This document shows, in pieces, positions 26,833-36,300 of a DNA stretch of 64,000 nt; positions within the stretch are counted from its first letter, which is position 1, and every line of letters begins with the position of its first letter. Position numbers and translations under genes: made by a program. Under the pieces are notes generated by a model. The model searched no databases, had not been told where the DNA came from, and was given only the letters and a program-made list of their open reading frames with translations. The DNA is from Ensifer adhaerens (GTDB lineage: Bacteria > Pseudomonadota > Alphaproteobacteria > Rhizobiales > Rhizobiaceae): positions 966,795 to 1,030,794 of the forward strand of contig NZ_JABEKT010000001.1 in assembly GCF_013283195.1 (NCBI RefSeq), in the 5' to 3' direction.

Positions 26833-26977
26833 CGAAAACGTCTTCTTTGCGGGATTTCCTGCGCAAACTCGACGGCTTCGGCTTGGTTTGCCAAGAAAAA
26901 GCGCCTATCTGCCTGCAATGGATCTGAGAAACGCCGCTACTAGCCGGCGCAAACGTCTTTGCGGGAATGGAAACACA

Positions 26978-27988
26978 ATGGGTTTGAGACACGCATCAGC
27001 GGATGAGCGGCGCGGTTTGGCTGCATTGGAGTCGGTCGGCAGGACTTTGACGACGGCGATGGCCGGTATCAAGGCGCTCTCCGATCACCTCGGCGCCGAT
27101 ACGGCGTTTGCCCAAAGCATGGTCGAGGCGATCGAACTCATCGGCGAAAGCCAGGGCCGCGTTGTCGTTTCCGGTATCGGCAAAAGCGGGCATATCGGCC
27201 GCAAGATGGCGGCGACCATGGCGTCGACAGGCACATCGGCCTACTTCGTCCACCCGACCGAAGCGAGCCATGGCGATCTCGGCATGGTGACGTCGCAGGA
27301 CGTGCTGATCCTGTTGTCCTGGTCGGGCGAGACGGCGGAACTCGCCAACATGCTCACCTATGCCAAGCGCTTCAAGGTGCCGATCGTTTCGATCTCGTCC
27401 AACCGTGATAGCGTGCTGGCGCGCAACTCCGAAGTGCCGATCGTTCTGCCGAAGGTTCAGGAAGCCTGTCCGCATGGGTTGGCGCCGACGACGTCGGCGA
27501 TGCTGCAGCTTGCGGTCGGCGACGCGCTTGCCATTGCTCTGCTCGAGCGCCGCGGCTTCTCGGCCGAAGACTTCAAGACGTTCCATCCGGGCGGCAAGCT
27601 CGGCGCACAGCTGCGCCTCGTGCGCGAGCTGGCGCATGTGGGCGAACAGGTGCCGCTCTTGAGCGTCGGTCACCCGATGAGCGAAGCGGTCATCGAAATG
27701 TCTTCCAAGGGCTTTGGCGTTGTCGGCATTGTCGACGAGGACGGCAAGCTTGCCGGCGTCATCACCGACGGCGACTTGCGTCGCCACATGTCGGGCGATC
27801 TGCTGGCGCAGACCGTCGAGGCGGTGATGTCGCGCAACCCTCGCGTCATCAGGGGCGATGTTCTGGCAAGCGGTGCGATGGAGTTCATGCAGGATCACAA
27901 GGTGACCGTGCTGTTCCTCGTCGACGAAGAGGGCCTTCCGGTCGGCATCCTGCACATTCACGACCTGCTCCGCGCCGGCGTCGTCTGA
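26978..27988 (+). CDS. kpsF: Arabinose-5-phosphate isomerase (KpsF/KdsD)
   Basis: It converts ribulose-5-phosphate to arabinose-5-phosphate, the first committed step to Kdo and related acids used in LPS core and K-antigens. The 336-residue protein has an N-terminal SIS sugar-isomerase domain (VVVSGIGKSGHIGRKMAATM, LSWSGETAEL, ISSNRDSVLAR, LAPTTSAMLQLAVGDALAIA, FHPGGKLGAQL) and two CBS domains (from about 200; VGHPMSEAVIEMS and VEAVMSRNPRVI). The ATG at 26978 is the homology start. It converges on rkpJ with a 33-base gap, so precursor supply lies beside the capsule genes. Confidence 0.93.
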   Translation: MGLRHASADERRGLAALESVGRTLTTAMAGIKALSDHLGADTAFAQSMVEAIELIGESQGRVVVSGIGKSGHIGRKMAATMASTGTSAYFVHPTEASHGDLGMVTSQDVLILLSWSGETAELANMLTYAKRFKVPIVSISSNRDSVLARNSEVPIVLPKVQEACPHGLAPTTSAMLQLAVGDALAIALLERRGFSAEDFKTFHPGGKLGAQLRLVRELAHVGEQVPLLSVGHPMSEAVIEMSSKGFGVVGIVDEDGKLAGVITDGDLRRHMSGDLLAQTVEAVMSRNPRVIRGDVLASGAMEFMQDHKVTVLFLVDEEGLPVGILHIHDLLRAGVV

Positions 27989-28021
27989 CCCCTGTCAACG
28001 TTTTGATCCCTGACGGCCGGC

Positions 28022-29350
28022 CTAGGCGGATAGCGAGGCTGGCCGTTGTTTTTTCAGCGGCTTGCGCCGTGGCGGGGGATCGACGAAGGCGCCCGGCTGA
28101 TTGACCGTGTTCTCGTGCAGGCGCTCGGCGATCGCCTGCGCACCGGCATCGGTTCCTGCTTTCGAATAGAGATTGCCGCGAACCTGGATCGAGGCGGCAA
28201 GCAGCCGGAACATGGCGGTGCTTACCTCTGCGTCAGGCGCAGCAGGCGCTTGCCAGAAGTCGTCCAGCGGCTGCTGGTCCGTCAAGCCGGCAATGTCGAA
28301 CACCGCGGTACCCAGCACCTTGACCGGTCGCCCCTGTTTCAACGCATGCAGACCCGCGGTCGAGTTGACCGTGACCATGCCCGCGCTAGCCTCCGCCAGC
28401 ACATCCAGATTGCCGCCATCGAGATAGAATACGCGCCCGGCAAGGCCAAGCTTGGCCGCCCCATCATCGATGAACTTGCGCCAGGCAATCAGGTCGTTGT
28501 CGAGCGGATGGACCTTGAAGACCAGGCTGGCTTTCTCAGCCGCGTGATCTGCAAACGAGCGCAGAATCTCGCCGATTGCATCTTTCTGACTGTGGAACGG
28601 CGAGTGGGCGCGCAACTGGAAATCGGTTTCGAGCTGCAGCGGATAGACGAAGTAAGGCACGCGTCGCGAAAGCAGTGAACGCACGGTCTCCTCGGCCTCG
28701 GCTGTGCGCCGCTTTCCGGTCAGAAGGCGGCGGATCCAGCCGGCATACTCGGCCAGCGGATGAAAGATCGCATGACGCCGGTAATGCGGAAACAGGAACC
28801 ACAGGAAGACATTGGGGAGATTGTAGAGGAGGTCGTAGCTGGCGTCGGCCAGAAAGGTCTGGCTGTAATGCTTGCGCCAATCCGGCTCCGGCAAATCCTT
28901 TGCGGCATCTACGATCAGGCCAGCGTCGGCCGGAAAGTGGGAGTTCGATGACATGCCGTCGCGCTCCAGTGTCAGCCAGTCCGGCCTGAGATACCCCATC
29001 TCGACGATCGATATCGCAACCCCCATACGCCGCGCGACCGCCGTGGCTGCCTGATGATAGGGCCGCTCCTCACCAAGCAGGATCATGTCGGTGACTTGGT
29101 GGGCGCCGATGAAGCGGTCGAGATAGGCAGGCCAGTCTTCCGGTTTTCCGCGGTAGTTGAACGCCCCTCTGCGCCGCCAGATAATCTGGTCGCCGACATT
29201 GAGGTTGATCCGCACGCACGTGTGGCCGTAACGCTCGAGCCGATCGGCAATCTTGCGGAAGATCGGCGATGACGGGCCTTGAAGGAACAGGAACACCCGC
29301 CGGCTTGGCCGCTGGGTTGAACCGCGAGTGTCGGGCGCAGCGTTTTCCAT
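28022..29350 (-). CDS. rkpJ: Capsular polysaccharide protein RkpJ (KpsS-like)
   Basis: A 442-residue cytoplasmic protein of the capsule-synthesis family that includes KpsS and KpsC, enzymes that put beta-Kdo linker residues on a lipid in group 2 capsules. Recognisable parts are VFLFLQGPSSPIFRKIADRL, HTCVRINLNVGDQIIW, VVNSTAGLHAL-type sequence (here MVTVNSTAGLHALKQGRPVK) and KVHPLDND. RkpJ is required for K-antigen production in Sinorhizobium. It is the last gene of the rkpA-G-H-I-J row, 13 bases after rkpI. Assigning a Kdo-transferase role is family inference. Confidence 0.9.
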   Translation of the reverse strand: MENAAPDTRGSTQRPSRRVFLFLQGPSSPIFRKIADRLERYGHTCVRINLNVGDQIIWRRRGAFNYRGKPEDWPAYLDRFIGAHQVTDMILLGEERPYHQAATAVARRMGVAISIVEMGYLRPDWLTLERDGMSSNSHFPADAGLIVDAAKDLPEPDWRKHYSQTFLADASYDLLYNLPNVFLWFLFPHYRRHAIFHPLAEYAGWIRRLLTGKRRTAEAEETVRSLLSRRVPYFVYPLQLETDFQLRAHSPFHSQKDAIGEILRSFADHAAEKASLVFKVHPLDNDLIAWRKFIDDGAAKLGLAGRVFYLDGGNLDVLAEASAGMVTVNSTAGLHALKQGRPVKVLGTAVFDIAGLTDQQPLDDFWQAPAAPDAEVSTAMFRLLAASIQVRGNLYSKAGTDAGAQAIAERLHENTVNQPGAFVDPPPRRKPLKKQRPASLSA

Positions 29351-29363
29351 GGTCCCGCCGCCG

Positions 29364-30998
29364 CTAACGCAGCGTGTCCTTCTTGAGGTTGGCGTGGTTG
29401 AGCAACGCCTCGATCAGATCCCAGGCGGCCACATCCTGTGGTTCGGCCGGTCGATGATGCGCCGATTTTGCTTTGGCGAGCGGCACGATGAAATAGTCTG
29501 TGCGCGGATCGGGGAAGGGGTCGGCGAAAGACTTCAAGAGCGGCGCATGATCGCCATAGAAGACGAACCAGACGGGACGGTCGAGCTTGTCGAGACGATC
29601 TGTCAACTGCTTCAATGCCGCGTCGGATTGCTCCAGGATCGCCAGGTAGATTTCCACCGGATTGGTGAGGTCGCCAACGCGGCCCGGCTCCCACGGGCCG
29701 TGGTTTGCCATCGAGGCGACGAAAACGAAACCGCTCGTGTCTTCCGGCAACTTCTCACAGGCATCGATGACCTTGGTCGCGAGCTTCTCGTCGGAGACAT
29801 AGGGTCCATCACGGGCGGGCACATGGTCGAACCCGTCGAGCATCGTCAACTCGGCAAAGCCGAGTTGCGGCATCGCCTTGTGGCGCAGGAAGAAGGTGCG
29901 GTCGTAAGGATGTATGAAATGGGTGTGCCAGCCGGCACGCTTCATTTTTCCCGGCCACACGACGTCGGAATAGTGCGATGCCCGCAGGTAGGGGTAGCTC
30001 GCATCCACGTGGATGTCGTCGGGCACGAGGCCGCTGATGACGGCAAATTCGGTGCGCAGTGTATAGCCGCCCTCAAAGACGCTGCTGAGGCGGCCCCATT
30101 GGGCGGCCTGTCGCCGCAATCGGTCAAGCGTCGGCATCTTCAGGGTATCGACACCGAAGTGTCGCATGTCGATGAAGGACTCCGATTGCCAGACGACGAT
30201 CAGCGGCGAGCCATCGTCACCGATCAGGTCCTGGACGGCGGCCCGCACGATTTCCGAGAGTTCGGCGACGATCTTCTCGCGCTTGACGCCGAGCCAGATG
30301 ATGAAGCGGAAGATGACCGATCCGAAGGTGCCGAAGCGCACCGTGTTCATCTTGACGTCGAGCACCTTGACGAGCCGTTGCACGAGCGCCGCCGTCGGTC
30401 GGTTCACCGGGCCGTAGAACAGGAGAAGCCACGGTCCGGCAGCGACCGCCACCATGACCATTATCCAGAACGCCTTGCCGCGGTCGGGCAGAACCGTCGG
30501 TTCGAAATACAGGTAAAGCCCGGAAACGCCGAAGACATAGAGGAATGCGACCGTCCAGAAGACGATGTTCAGCGAGCTGGCATAGAAGATCGTCTTGTAT
30601 TTGAAGACATCGACGACAAGCGCGATGTCGGAGAAGATCAGCGGCTCTCGGATGAACTTGAACTTGGCCCGCGAAATCCCGGTGAAGATGATGAAGAAGC
30701 TCATCGTGCCTGCGGCGGCATAGAGCGGCCGCCAGGACCCTGCAAAGAAGCCGGCAAACACCAGTGCGATGACGGGCAAGCGGGCGAGGACGTCGATGAC
30801 GTCCTGTTTGCGCCCGAAGGGGGAAGGGTTCGCCCGGCGCTCGCGCTTCGGCAGTGCGAAGCGATCGGTGAAGAAGATCACCGCGCAGGACAAGATGAAA
30901 CAACAGATCGTCAGCGTTATCGGATAGTCGTGCAATTGAACGGGGAGTAACGCCAAGCGGAAACCTTCATGCTTTCTTGCACGCCGACACCGCCTCAT
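29364..30998 (-). CDS. rkpI: RkpI, membrane sulfatase/LTA-synthase-like protein
   Basis: A 544-residue protein with about five N-terminal membrane helices (residues ~25-200) and a C-terminal alkaline-phosphatase-superfamily domain. The metal-binding start is VVWQSESFIDM, the likely nucleophile Thr lies in GGYTLRTEFAVISG (compare the T-x-x-x-E-F pattern of LtaS), HGPW follows, and GDHAPLL closes the metal site. Relatives transfer phosphoglycerol or phosphoethanolamine to lipids or sugars outside the membrane. A TTG at 30956 with GAAGG upstream may be the true start, since no ribosome site precedes 30998. It lies 55 bases after rkpH. Confidence 0.9.
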   Translation of the reverse strand: MRRCRRARKHEGFRLALLPVQLHDYPITLTICCFILSCAVIFFTDRFALPKRERRANPSPFGRKQDVIDVLARLPVIALVFAGFFAGSWRPLYAAAGTMSFFIIFTGISRAKFKFIREPLIFSDIALVVDVFKYKTIFYASSLNIVFWTVAFLYVFGVSGLYLYFEPTVLPDRGKAFWIMVMVAVAAGPWLLLFYGPVNRPTAALVQRLVKVLDVKMNTVRFGTFGSVIFRFIIWLGVKREKIVAELSEIVRAAVQDLIGDDGSPLIVVWQSESFIDMRHFGVDTLKMPTLDRLRRQAAQWGRLSSVFEGGYTLRTEFAVISGLVPDDIHVDASYPYLRASHYSDVVWPGKMKRAGWHTHFIHPYDRTFFLRHKAMPQLGFAELTMLDGFDHVPARDGPYVSDEKLATKVIDACEKLPEDTSGFVFVASMANHGPWEPGRVGDLTNPVEIYLAILEQSDAALKQLTDRLDKLDRPVWFVFYGDHAPLLKSFADPFPDPRTDYFIVPLAKAKSAHHRPAEPQDVAAWDLIEALLNHANLKKDTLR

Positions 30999-31053
30999 GC
31001 AGCACGGGAACGGTCTGAGACTTAGAACCTATCGTCGGCACGCACAAGCGCCG

Positions 31054-31893
31054 TCACCGACCGCGCTTTGATACTCCACCGCTACGGCGGGCGATCGCTC
31101 GGTCGAACCACCAGTTGAGAACCGGTCTGACCGCCGGGCCGAACCGGCCAAGGAGAAAAAGTGTGAGGCCAAAATAGATCTCGAACCGCCCGCGCTCGAT
31201 GCCGTCGACGATCTTGCCGGCAACCGCTTCTGCCGGCCACGGGCTGACCGTACCCATGACCGCGGTCGCCTCGGCGGGGCGAAAGGCAAGTTCGCGCTGA
31301 AACTGCGGCGTCTCAGTGTCGGGTGGAAAGCAGACGGAGACGTTTACGCCGTGCCCGCGTGCCTCCGAACGAAGCGCCTGCGCAAATCCGTGAACGGCGA
31401 ACTTCGACGCACAGTAGGCGGAATAGCCGTAAATGCCGAGAAGGCCGGCGCCGGAAGAGATCATCATGATTTTTCCACGCCCGCGTTGCGTCATTCCGGC
31501 GTAGACCGCGCGCACCGCATGGACGGTGCCGGAAAAATTCGTGTCCATTTGCCGCTGGAACGCGGTGCTGCCAAGCTCTTCGAACCGGCCGGGCTCGACG
31601 ACGCCGGCTGAGGTCACCAGGATGTCGCAGGGTCCGAACGCGGCTTCGCAGCGATGGATGGCAGCGGTGATTTCGTCCTCCCTCGCAACGTCGGCCGTCT
31701 CGATTCGGATGTCCCCGACTGTCGATGCCTTCGCGGCGAGTTCATCCTGTGCCTGTTTCAGGATCTCGGCGGAGCGTGCGATCAGCGAGAGGCGCGTGCC
31801 GCGACTGGCATAGATCGATGCGATAGCCAGCCCTATGCCGCTCGAGCCGCCGGTGATGATCACATGGGTCATGTCGGGTTCCGCCTGCGGCAT
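31054..31893 (-). CDS. rkpH: RkpH, short-chain dehydrogenase like 3-ketosphinganine reductase
   Basis: A 279-residue SDR. The NAD(P) motif is ITGGSSGIGLAIA, an NxG-type segment lies in LVTSAGVVEP, and the catalytic Ser and Tyr-x3-Lys are in MMISSGAGLLGIYGYSAYC and YCASKFAVHGFAQALRSE. The latter run closely follows the pattern of eukaryotic 3-ketodihydrosphingosine reductase. A C-terminal hydrophobic segment (IYFGLTLFLLGRFGPAV) suggests membrane association, also as in that family. In the cluster it follows the alpha-oxoamine synthase gene rkpG by 28 bases, so it probably reduces the ketone that RkpG makes. That reaction is inference. Confidence 0.9.
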   Translation of the reverse strand: MPQAEPDMTHVIITGGSSGIGLAIASIYASRGTRLSLIARSAEILKQAQDELAAKASTVGDIRIETADVAREDEITAAIHRCEAAFGPCDILVTSAGVVEPGRFEELGSTAFQRQMDTNFSGTVHAVRAVYAGMTQRGRGKIMMISSGAGLLGIYGYSAYCASKFAVHGFAQALRSEARGHGVNVSVCFPPDTETPQFQRELAFRPAEATAVMGTVSPWPAEAVAGKIVDGIERGRFEIYFGLTLFLLGRFGPAVRPVLNWWFDRAIARRSGGVSKRGR

Positions 31894-31921
31894 CCGGCCC
31901 TTGGGGGGCGCTTGCGCTTCG

Positions 31922-33337
31922 TCAACGCGCCGAGAGCGCCTTCATCATCTGATCGATATCGATTCCGCCGAGACCGAAGTTGCGTTCGGTCAGATCCTTC
32001 AGGCGCTCGGCCGTCAGCGTCACCGTCTTGCGGATCTGCTCTTCCGTATGGTCGCTGGTGATGAAGAAGCGCAGCCGCGCCAGCCCTTCGGGAACCGCCG
32101 GGTGGATGATCGGCAGCGCATTGACGCCGGCCGCCAGCAGATCGTTGGAGAGTTGGACGGCGCGCAGAGAATCGCCGACCAGAACCGGCACCACGGAAAA
32201 GCCGCTGCTGAGACCGGTGTCCAGACCTGCCTCCTTGGCAAGCTTCAGGAAGAGCGCACCATTGCGCCTGAGGGCGGCTGTGCGCGACGGCTCGCGCGCA
32301 AGCACGTCGAGGCTTGCGGCGGCCGATGCGGCCAGAACCGGAGCAAGGCCGACGCTGTAGACGAAGCCTCCAGCCGACGCCTTGAGCACGGCGACGAGCG
32401 CTTCGCTGCCCGCGATGTAACCGCCGCAGCTTGACGTCGTCTTCGACAGCGTACCCATCCAGATGTCGATCTCATTCGGATCGACGCCGAAGTGTTCCGC
32501 AAGGCCGCGGCCATGTTTGCCGACGACCCCCAGGGAATGGGCCTCGTCGACCATCAGCCAGAAGCCGTACTCGGCCTTGAGTTTCAGGAGGGCCGGCAGA
32601 TCGGCAACGTCGCCGTCCATCGAGTAGATACCCTCGACGATGACAAGGATACGGCGATAATCGCCCGAGACCGTGCGCAGCACATGCTCAAGGTCGCTGG
32701 CGTCGTTGTGCTTGAACAGGCGGCGCGTGGCCCCGGAAAGCTTGATGCCGGCCAACGCGCTGTTGTGGATGAACTCGTCGTGGACGACGAGGTCCTTCGG
32801 TCCCATCAGGCAGCTGATGGCCGCGACATTGGTCAGATAGCCGCTGACGAAGCAGACGGCGGCATCGACGCCATAGAAGCGCGCGATCTTTTCTTCCAGC
32901 TCGACATGAACAGGCCGCTCGCCGGCGACAAGCCGGCTGGCCGAGGCGGAGATGCCGAAGGTCTCGACGGTTTCCTTTGCCCTTGCCAGCACCTCCGGGT
33001 GCCGGTTGAGGCCAAGATAGTCATAGGACGCAAAGTTGATCAGCTTGCGGCCGTCGATAACGGTCGTGGCGCCGGCCGCGGTCTGATGCGCCCGGTAGAA
33101 CGGGTTGGCGATCCCAAGCTGTTCGCTGGCAAACTTCTGGGTCTGAACCTGTTTGTATTCCGGCAGATCCTCGAAACGGGCCTGCTGCCGGCGGGCCGGC
33201 GGCGGCATCTCTCGCTCCGACCGCGCCATGCGGTTGCGCTCGGAGGATTGATGCGTGTTTCTCATCCGGTCCAGCAGGTTCTCCTTGAGGCTGCTGGTCA
33301 TCTTGGATGAGCCGGGACCGTTTCCGTTCGTGCTCAT
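31922..33337 (-). CDS. rkpG: RkpG, alpha-oxoamine synthase family acyltransferase
   Basis: A 471-residue PLP enzyme of the family of 8-amino-7-oxononanoate synthase, glycine C-acetyltransferase and serine palmitoyltransferase, which join an acyl thioester to an amino acid with loss of CO2. After a ~75-residue basic N-terminal extension come NFASYDYLGLNRHPEV, FVSGYLTNVAAI, the cofactor-stacking and Asp motifs (VHDEFIHNSALAG, MVDEAHSLGVVG), and the Schiff-base Lys299 in GTLSKTTSSCGGYIAG. Its ATG overlaps the rkpA stop (ATGA). No free acyl carrier gene is present, so the acyl donor is probably the carrier domain of RkpA. Confidence 0.93.
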   Translation of the reverse strand: MSTNGNGPGSSKMTSSLKENLLDRMRNTHQSSERNRMARSEREMPPPARRQQARFEDLPEYKQVQTQKFASEQLGIANPFYRAHQTAAGATTVIDGRKLINFASYDYLGLNRHPEVLARAKETVETFGISASASRLVAGERPVHVELEEKIARFYGVDAAVCFVSGYLTNVAAISCLMGPKDLVVHDEFIHNSALAGIKLSGATRRLFKHNDASDLEHVLRTVSGDYRRILVIVEGIYSMDGDVADLPALLKLKAEYGFWLMVDEAHSLGVVGKHGRGLAEHFGVDPNEIDIWMGTLSKTTSSCGGYIAGSEALVAVLKASAGGFVYSVGLAPVLAASAAASLDVLAREPSRTAALRRNGALFLKLAKEAGLDTGLSSGFSVVPVLVGDSLRAVQLSNDLLAAGVNALPIIHPAVPEGLARLRFFITSDHTEEQIRKTVTLTAERLKDLTERNFGLGGIDIDQMMKALSAR

Positions 33338-36300
33338 TGGCTCTGTGCTTTTTCCTTTGCCGTGCCGACATGCCGTTGCGCCAACTCGGTGACCAACTTG
33401 TCATCCGCACCGTCGCTGTCGTCGCCCTGGTCGCGCTTGCTGACCTTCTCATAGAGCTTACGGGCGACGTCGCCAACCGTCGTGTTGTCTGCGACGCCAC
33501 TCAGAGGCATGTCGAAGCCGGTGTTCTGCTGGAAGCTCATGCCGAGTTCGACGGCCATCAGGCTGTCGAGGCCGATTTCCTTCAAGACCTTGCTGCGCGT
33601 GACCGTATCCTTCGAGACCCGCAGGATCGCGGCAATTTCGCCTGCGACCAGATCGAAGAGAATATCCTCGGCTTCCTGAGCAGACTTGCCCTCGATCATC
33701 GCGACGAGGTCCATCTTGGTGCCTTCGCCGCCGGACGAATGCTGATCGGCACTGCGCAGGATAACCTCGAAGAGCGCGTTGCGGGCGACCGGCAGGTTGC
33801 GGGCGGCCGACCAGTCGAGCTCTGAAATCATAACGACGGCGGCGTCGACCGTGCCGGGGTCGCCGGCAAGGTGGCTTTCCACCATGTCGAGCGCCGTCTG
33901 CGCCTTCAGCGCCGTCTTGCCGATGCGCTTGGCCAAGAGGTCGTTGACGTCGGTGTTCTGTACCAGATAGCCCTTGTCGGCGATCGCGCCGAACCCGACC
34001 GCAAGACCGGCAAGCCCTTCGGCGCGCCGGGCACGGGCAAGACCTTCAAGGTAGCCGTTGGCAGCAACGTAGTTCGCCTGGCCGGGATTGCCGACCAGCG
34101 TCGTTGCCGACGAGAACAGGATGAAGTTATCGAGCGCGTCGCCACGGGTCAGTTGATCGAGAACAGCGGCACCCTTTGCCTTGGTGTCGATGACCGGCCG
34201 GTTGCGCTCGCGATTGAGATTGCTGATGAGCGCGTCGTCCAGCACCATCGCTGCGTGAACGATGGAGCGCAGCGGCGCAATGTTTCGCAATTCTGCAAGC
34301 AGGCCGTTGGCTGCCGTTGCATCCGTGATGTCGCAGGCATGAACCGTCGCCGAGATGCCGGCCTTGGCCCAAAGCTCGATCATCGCCGTCGTTTCCGCGT
34401 CCGCAAGGCCGCGCCGCGAGCAAAGGGCGATATTCTTCGCACCCTTGTCGGCAAGCCAGTTGGCAGCGGCCAGGCCGAAGCCGCCGATGCCGCCGACGAC
34501 GAGGTGCATGCCTTCAGGGTCGATCGTGACGCCACCGCGTGGCTGGGTTGCGACCTGGTGTTTCCCGGCCACTGGCGGCAGCACGACGATCTTGCCGATA
34601 TGGCCTGCGTTCTGCATCAGGCGGAACGCATTGCCGATCTCGTCGAAATCGAAGGCGCGGTACGGCAGCGGTGTCAGCTTGCCGTCTTCAAACAACGCGC
34701 CGATCTCGGTGAAGATGCGCTTGGTGAGCGCCGGCGCGTTGACCAGCAATTGGTCGGCGTCGATGCCGAAGTAGCTGACATTGCGACGGAACGGCCGAAG
34801 GCCGATCTTGCTGTCTGCGTAGTAGTCGCGCTTGCCGAGTTCGAGGAAACGGCCGAACGGTTTGACGAGCGCCAGGCTCTGCTCCATCGCTTCGGCGAAG
34901 AGCGAGTTCAGGACGAGGTCGACGCCTTCGCCGTTTGTCACGGCGCGCACGTCGTTGACGAAACCGAGCGAGCGCGAATCGAACACATGGTCGGCGCCGA
35001 GCATCGAAAGGAAGCGGCGTTTCTCGCGCGTGCCGGCCGTGGCGATGACTTTCGCGCCCTTCAGCTTGGCAACCTGCAGTGCTGCAAGGCCGACGCCGCC
35101 GGCGGCACCGTGGATAAGGATGGTTTCGCCGGCCTGGATGCGGCCGAGTTCCACCATGGCATAGTAGGCGGTGAGGAACGCGACCGGCACGGTGGCAGCC
35201 GCGACCGGGCTGACCGATTGCGGCAACCGGGCGACACCGGCGCGCGAAACGACCGCGTGGGTGGAGAAGGCCGCCGAGGCGATCGCCATGACGGCGTCGC
35301 CGACCGAAAGATCGTCCACGCCCTTACCGACGGCAACGACGTGACCGGACAGTTCCATGCCGATCGTCGCACCGGCAAAGCCGTCTTCAAGCGCTTCTTC
35401 GGGCAGAAGACCCATGGCCCACATCACGTCGCGGAAGTTGAGGCCGGTGGCAGCCACCTTGACGACAACGTCGCCTGGGCCCGCGGTCGGCACACTGCTT
35501 TCTTCCCAAACGATGCTGCCGACCTGAGAGGCGACCCGTTGACGGATTGTGGCTGCGTCGAAGGACGCCGTCGAGCCATGGGCGCTGTCGGTCGGACCGG
35601 AAACTGCGCGGATTTCCGAGAGCGATCCGTTCGGCCCTTCCAGCAGCCATTCACGATTGGTGCCGGAAACGGCAAGCAATGGAAGCGCCGCAGCAGTCTT
35701 CTGCTCGTCAGACGTCGCGCTGTCTGCGGCAAGATCCAGAGCGTGGACGTCGAGGAACTCGTACTCGTTCTGCAAAACGCGGGCGAAAGCCCAAAGGCCG
35801 GCATTGGTGCCGGAGCTTACCGCCGTCGTGCCCGACACACGGGCGGCAACCGGCGCCCCGTCAGGTGCGACAAGAACGAGCCTGGGGCGTGCGTCGCCGT
35901 TTGGATCGGTGTCGCCGACGTGCTGGCGCAGCACTTCTGCCAAGGCGCTGAGCGCCAGAACCTGAGCCTGCAAAGAGGCGGAGTCGTCAGTCCGGCTTTT
36001 CGGCGCAGGCGACGATAGGAAGACGGCCCGAACGGGTCGATCGCCGAAGGTCTCGAGCGCATCGCGAAGCAACGCCGTATCCGTAGACGTGTCACCCGTC
36101 AGATTGACCGGGACGGCGCCTGCGGACGGCTGCGTTTTCTGGCGCAGGCCGACCTGCAGCAGCAGGTAGGTCCCAACTGCTGCGACGGCAGCATCGGTAC
36201 CGGTCTCGGCAGGCACCGGCGTTTCCACGCCGCGTGCTTCGAGAACGATGATGTTGCCACTGGCGCATTCGCGATCCGTAACGTCGATCTCGCGAAGGTC

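Noticed and set aside
33871-36018. A 715-codon open frame opposite the reductase part of rkpA
   Set aside because: It lies entirely antisense to well-recognised enoylreductase and ketoreductase sequence and shows no domain.
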